Below are positions 5,379 through 7,421 of a stretch of 7,421 nucleotides of DNA, in pieces. A program made the position numbers and the translations under genes. Under the pieces are notes generated by a model, which saw nothing but the letters and a program-made list of their open reading frames with translations, was not told the origin of the DNA and searched no databases. Source of the DNA: Soonwooa sp023440705 (GTDB taxonomy: Bacteria > Bacteroidota > Bacteroidia > Flavobacteriales > Weeksellaceae); contig JAEXRP010000022.1 of NCBI GenBank assembly GCA_023440705.1, positions 1-7,421 on the forward strand. Reading direction: 5' to 3'. Each line of letters begins with the position of its first letter. Within the stretch, counting starts at the first letter, position 1.

Positions 5379-6076
5379 CTTCAGAACAATTACAATCAGG
5401 ATATATATTTTTAGTGGACAAACCCTTAGATTGGACTTCCTTTCAAGCGGTTAATAAGCTAAAATACAAACTGAAACGAGAATATAAAGAACTTCCTAAG
5501 AAATTCAAAATTGGTCATGCTGGGACTTTGGATCCACGTGCGACTGGACTTTTGATTGTTTGTACAGGAAAGTTTACGAAGAGAATTCCTGAAATTCAAG
5601 ATGCGCTTAAAGAATATTGGGCAGAAGTGAAAATTGGTGTTCAGACAGAATCTTATGACACTGAAAAACCCGAAATTCTACATCAGGATTTTTCGCATAT
5701 TACAGAGGAAGATATTCATAAAACTTTAGAAAAATTTGTTGGCGAAATCGACCAAAAACCACCTGTTTTTTCAGCTTTAAAAATCGATGGCGAACGTGCG
5801 TACAACCTGGCGCGCGCTGGCGAAGAAGTAGAAATGAAATCCCGAAAAACGACCATTCATTATATTAACGATATTAAAATTGATGGCGCTTTGGTTAGCT
5901 TCATTGTTGGTTGTAGCAAAGGGACTTACATCCGAAGTTTGGCGCATGATATTGGACAAAATTTGGGTGTTGGTGCATATCTAACGCAATTGCGTCGTAC
6001 CAAAATCGGCGATTACAGCATCGAAAATGCCTCAACGAAATTTCTTGACAACGACTATCATTTTGAAGATTTGTAA
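5375..6076 (+). CDS. truB: tRNA pseudouridine(55) synthase TruB
   Basis: The 233-residue enzyme makes pseudouridine 55 in the T-loop of tRNAs. The opening LVDKPLDWTSFQAVNKLK is the TruB N-terminal block. The catalytic motif is GHAGTLDPRATGLL with Asp53 as nucleophile (E. coli Asp48). KPPVFSALKIDGERAYNLAR is the substrate-contact segment, and CSKGTYIRSLAHDIG (180-194) includes Arg187 of the C-terminal active-site motif. The protein stops after the catalytic domain and lacks the PUA domain of the 314-residue E. coli enzyme, as is usual for Bacteroidota as recalled. The start is GTG: no ATG is in frame upstream, and MTSEQLQSGYIF fits the family N-terminus. It begins right after the heptad region and its stop abuts the next ATG, so it heads a three-gene operon with the exported unknown and rluF. 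Confidence 0.95.
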   Translation: MTSEQLQSGYIFLVDKPLDWTSFQAVNKLKYKLKREYKELPKKFKIGHAGTLDPRATGLLIVCTGKFTKRIPEIQDALKEYWAEVKIGVQTESYDTEKPEILHQDFSHITEEDIHKTLEKFVGEIDQKPPVFSALKIDGERAYNLARAGEEVEMKSRKTTIHYINDIKIDGALVSFIVGCSKGTYIRSLAHDIGQNLGVGAYLTQLRRTKIGDYSIENASTKFLDNDYHFEDL

Positions 6077-6640
6077 ATGAAAAAACATTTATTTTTTTTA
6101 CTGCTTGTATTTTCAAGTTTTGTTTTTTCGCAAGATTATCCATCAAGGAAGAAGTTAGGATTTTTTACAACTTTGGATGCTGGTGTTGGTTTTGACTTGG
6201 CTTCTATTGTAAGAAATAGTCAAGCCAAAACAGATTACGAATTGAGTCAAGTTCCACCTGGGAAGTATAATTATGGATTTTCTTCGCAAGTTGGTTATCA
6301 GCCGATAAGTTGGTTTGCTTTGGCGGGAGGTTTACGTTACAGTTATATCGATCCCAATTATCATTTGTTGTATTTTACAATTCAGCCTTACTTTTTTGTA
6401 AATGATAAAACGGATGATGATTTCTTTTTTATCAGTGCAAAATATGGTAATAAAATCAATCAAACAGCTGCGAAGAATGCTGGTTTTATTGGTTTAAGTT
6501 TAGGAAAAATAGAACCAATGACTAACAATCTAGGACAATATTTTTCGGTTAATTTGGAGAATCAAGTTTTGGATGGCGAAGGAACTTTCTTTGTAGGTTT
6601 AACTTATGGTTTGATTTTGTTTTCGAATAAAAGATATTAA
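6077..6640 (+). CDS. small exported protein of unknown function, possible outer-membrane beta-barrel
   Basis: The family is not recognised. The 187-residue product begins with a clear signal peptide (KKH, then LFFLLLVFSSFVFS; cut near Q19), leaving about 168 residues. The mature part has stretches of alternating polar and aromatic residues rich in Y, F and G (for example FALAGGLRYSYI and FFVGLTYGLILF) separated by turn-like segments (PPGKYN, NDKTDDD). It ends in the aromatic residue Tyr187 after a beta-like segment. This would suit a small outer-membrane barrel, but no membership can be shown. Its ATG follows the truB TAA with no gap, and rluF starts three bases after its stop, so it is almost surely co-transcribed with both. 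Why an envelope protein sits between two pseudouridine synthases is unclear. Confidence 0.85.
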   Translation: MKKHLFFLLLVFSSFVFSQDYPSRKKLGFFTTLDAGVGFDLASIVRNSQAKTDYELSQVPPGKYNYGFSSQVGYQPISWFALAGGLRYSYIDPNYHLLYFTIQPYFFVNDKTDDDFFFISAKYGNKINQTAAKNAGFIGLSLGKIEPMTNNLGQYFSVNLENQVLDGEGTFFVGLTYGLILFSNKRY

Positions 6641-6643
6641 AAA

Positions 6644-7366
6644 ATGGAAAATACACGTATTAATAAATATTTGTCAGAAGTTGGATATTGCTCGCGAAGA
6701 GCTGCTGATAAGCTTTTAGAAGAAGGACGAATTACAATAAATGGTGTAAAGCCAGAATTGGGGACTAAAGTTTCCGACGAAGACGAAATTTGTGTGGATG
6801 GTGTTTCAATCAGGAAAACTGAAGAAGAACATGTCTACATCGCTTTTAATAAACCTGTCGGCATTGTTTGTACTACAGATACAAAGCGCGAAAAAGATAA
6901 TATTATCGACTACATCCAACATCCAAAACGTGTTTTCCCAATTGGTCGTTTGGACAAACCTAGTGAAGGTTTAATTTTATTGACATCTGATGGCGATATT
7001 GTTAACAAAATCCTCCGTTCTAAAAACAACCACGGGAAAGAATATATTGTCCGAGTGGATAAGCCAATTACGCCAGCTTTCTTAAATAAAATGAGAAATG
7101 GTGTGCCAATTTTGGATACAGTGACTAAAAAATGTGAGGTTGAGCAAATCGATACCATGAGTTTTAGAATCGTGTTGACACAAGGTCTTAACCCCCAAAT
7201 TCGTCGTATGTGCGAGTATCTTGGTTACGATGTTAAAAAGCTAAAACGTATTCGAGTTCTTAATATCAAACTCGATCTTCCGATCGGTAAATGGCGCGAT
7301 CTTACAAAAGAAGAATTATCAGAACTTAATCAACTTCTAGAAGGTTCTTCCAAAACTTTTGAGTAG
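6644..7366 (+). CDS. rluF: 23S rRNA pseudouridine(2604) synthase RluF
   Basis: The 240-residue product is an RsuA/RluF-family pseudouridine synthase acting on rRNA in the cytosol. Residues 1-60 form an S4 RNA-binding domain (RINKYLSEVGYCSRRAADKL, then GRITING). The catalytic motif is GRLDKPSEGLILLTSDGD with nucleophile Asp104. KEYIVRVDKPIT and PILDTVTKKCEV closely match remembered E. coli RluF (KEYLVTVDKPIT, PILGTVTKKC), favouring RluF over RluB or RluE. QIRRMCEYLGYDVKKLKRIR (185-204) is the conserved C-terminal core. Length is below the roughly 290 residues of the E. coli protein, which has a longer C-terminal tail. The start is the only ATG close to the S4 domain and lies three bases after the preceding stop. 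U2604 specificity is inferred from similarity. Confidence 0.93.
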   Translation: MENTRINKYLSEVGYCSRRAADKLLEEGRITINGVKPELGTKVSDEDEICVDGVSIRKTEEEHVYIAFNKPVGIVCTTDTKREKDNIIDYIQHPKRVFPIGRLDKPSEGLILLTSDGDIVNKILRSKNNHGKEYIVRVDKPITPAFLNKMRNGVPILDTVTKKCEVEQIDTMSFRIVLTQGLNPQIRRMCEYLGYDVKKLKRIRVLNIKLDLPIGKWRDLTKEELSELNQLLEGSSKTFE

Positions 7367-7382
7367 GTTTTATTCTATTGAC

Positions 7383-7421
7383 GATTTATGATTTACGAAT
7401 TAGGAATTAGGAATTAGGAAT
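7383..7421 (+). repeat. heptanucleotide array C, cut by window edge
   Basis: The units are GATTTAT, GATTTAC, GAATTAG, GAATTAG, GAATTAG and then GAAT at the edge. Bases 7390-7409 (GATTTACGAATTAGGAATTA) are identical to 5154-5173 in array A. It begins 16 bases after the rluF stop and its right end is not visible. Confidence 0.92.

Overview
The window reads as chromosomal DNA of a Bacteroidota, most likely a flavobacterium of the Chryseobacterium/Weeksellaceae type. It is AT-rich, has no strong Shine-Dalgarno sequences, and carries TAnnTTTG-type -7 boxes. The proteins (a GT4-type glycosyltransferase, GGT, PrmA, a short PUA-less TruB, RluF) match, from memory, the flavobacterial versions of these families. 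The assignment rests on recognition, not on a database search.

Layout, left to right. (1) A minus-strand glycosyltransferase covers 1-1247 and runs off the left edge, missing only its C-terminal tail. (2) A divergent pentapeptide-repeat protein (1365-1925) has two 12-repeat runs with one break, a Qnr/MfpA-like layout. (3) A 399-base gap (1926-2324) holds a good intrinsic terminator that works on the minus strand although no minus-strand gene is obvious. Just upstream of it on that strand are two tiny ORFs, so a short unannotated transcript is likely. The gap also holds the ggt promoter, which contains a 14-bp direct repeat. (4) A secreted gamma-glutamyltransferase (ggt, 2325-4016) ends in a strong hairpin terminator. 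(5) prmA, the ribosomal protein L11 methyltransferase (4210-5037), has its own -7 box. (6) A 337-base gap (5038-5374) is dominated by heptanucleotide repeats. (7) A tight operon follows: truB (tRNA psi55 synthase), a small exported unknown protein, and rluF (23S rRNA pseudouridine synthase), with 0- and 3-base gaps. (8) Another heptanucleotide array starts directly after rluF and runs off the right edge.

Three genes (prmA, truB, rluF) modify the translation apparatus. GGT acts outside the cytoplasm on glutathione and gamma-glutamyl peptides.

The most unusual content is non-coding: 7-base-period repeats at three places in 7.4 kb (4140-4167, 5140-5368, 7383-7421). The central block has 17 GAATTAA/GATTTAG-type heptads, then a TAACTTTGC promoter-like junction, then nine perfect CTTAAAC heptads, then decayed heptads reaching almost to the truB start. 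A 13-codon upstream ORF built from the decayed heptads overlaps the truB GTG start by the four bases GTGA. This suggests that the truB-rluF operon is transcribed from, and led by, a repeat tract whose length could change by slippage.
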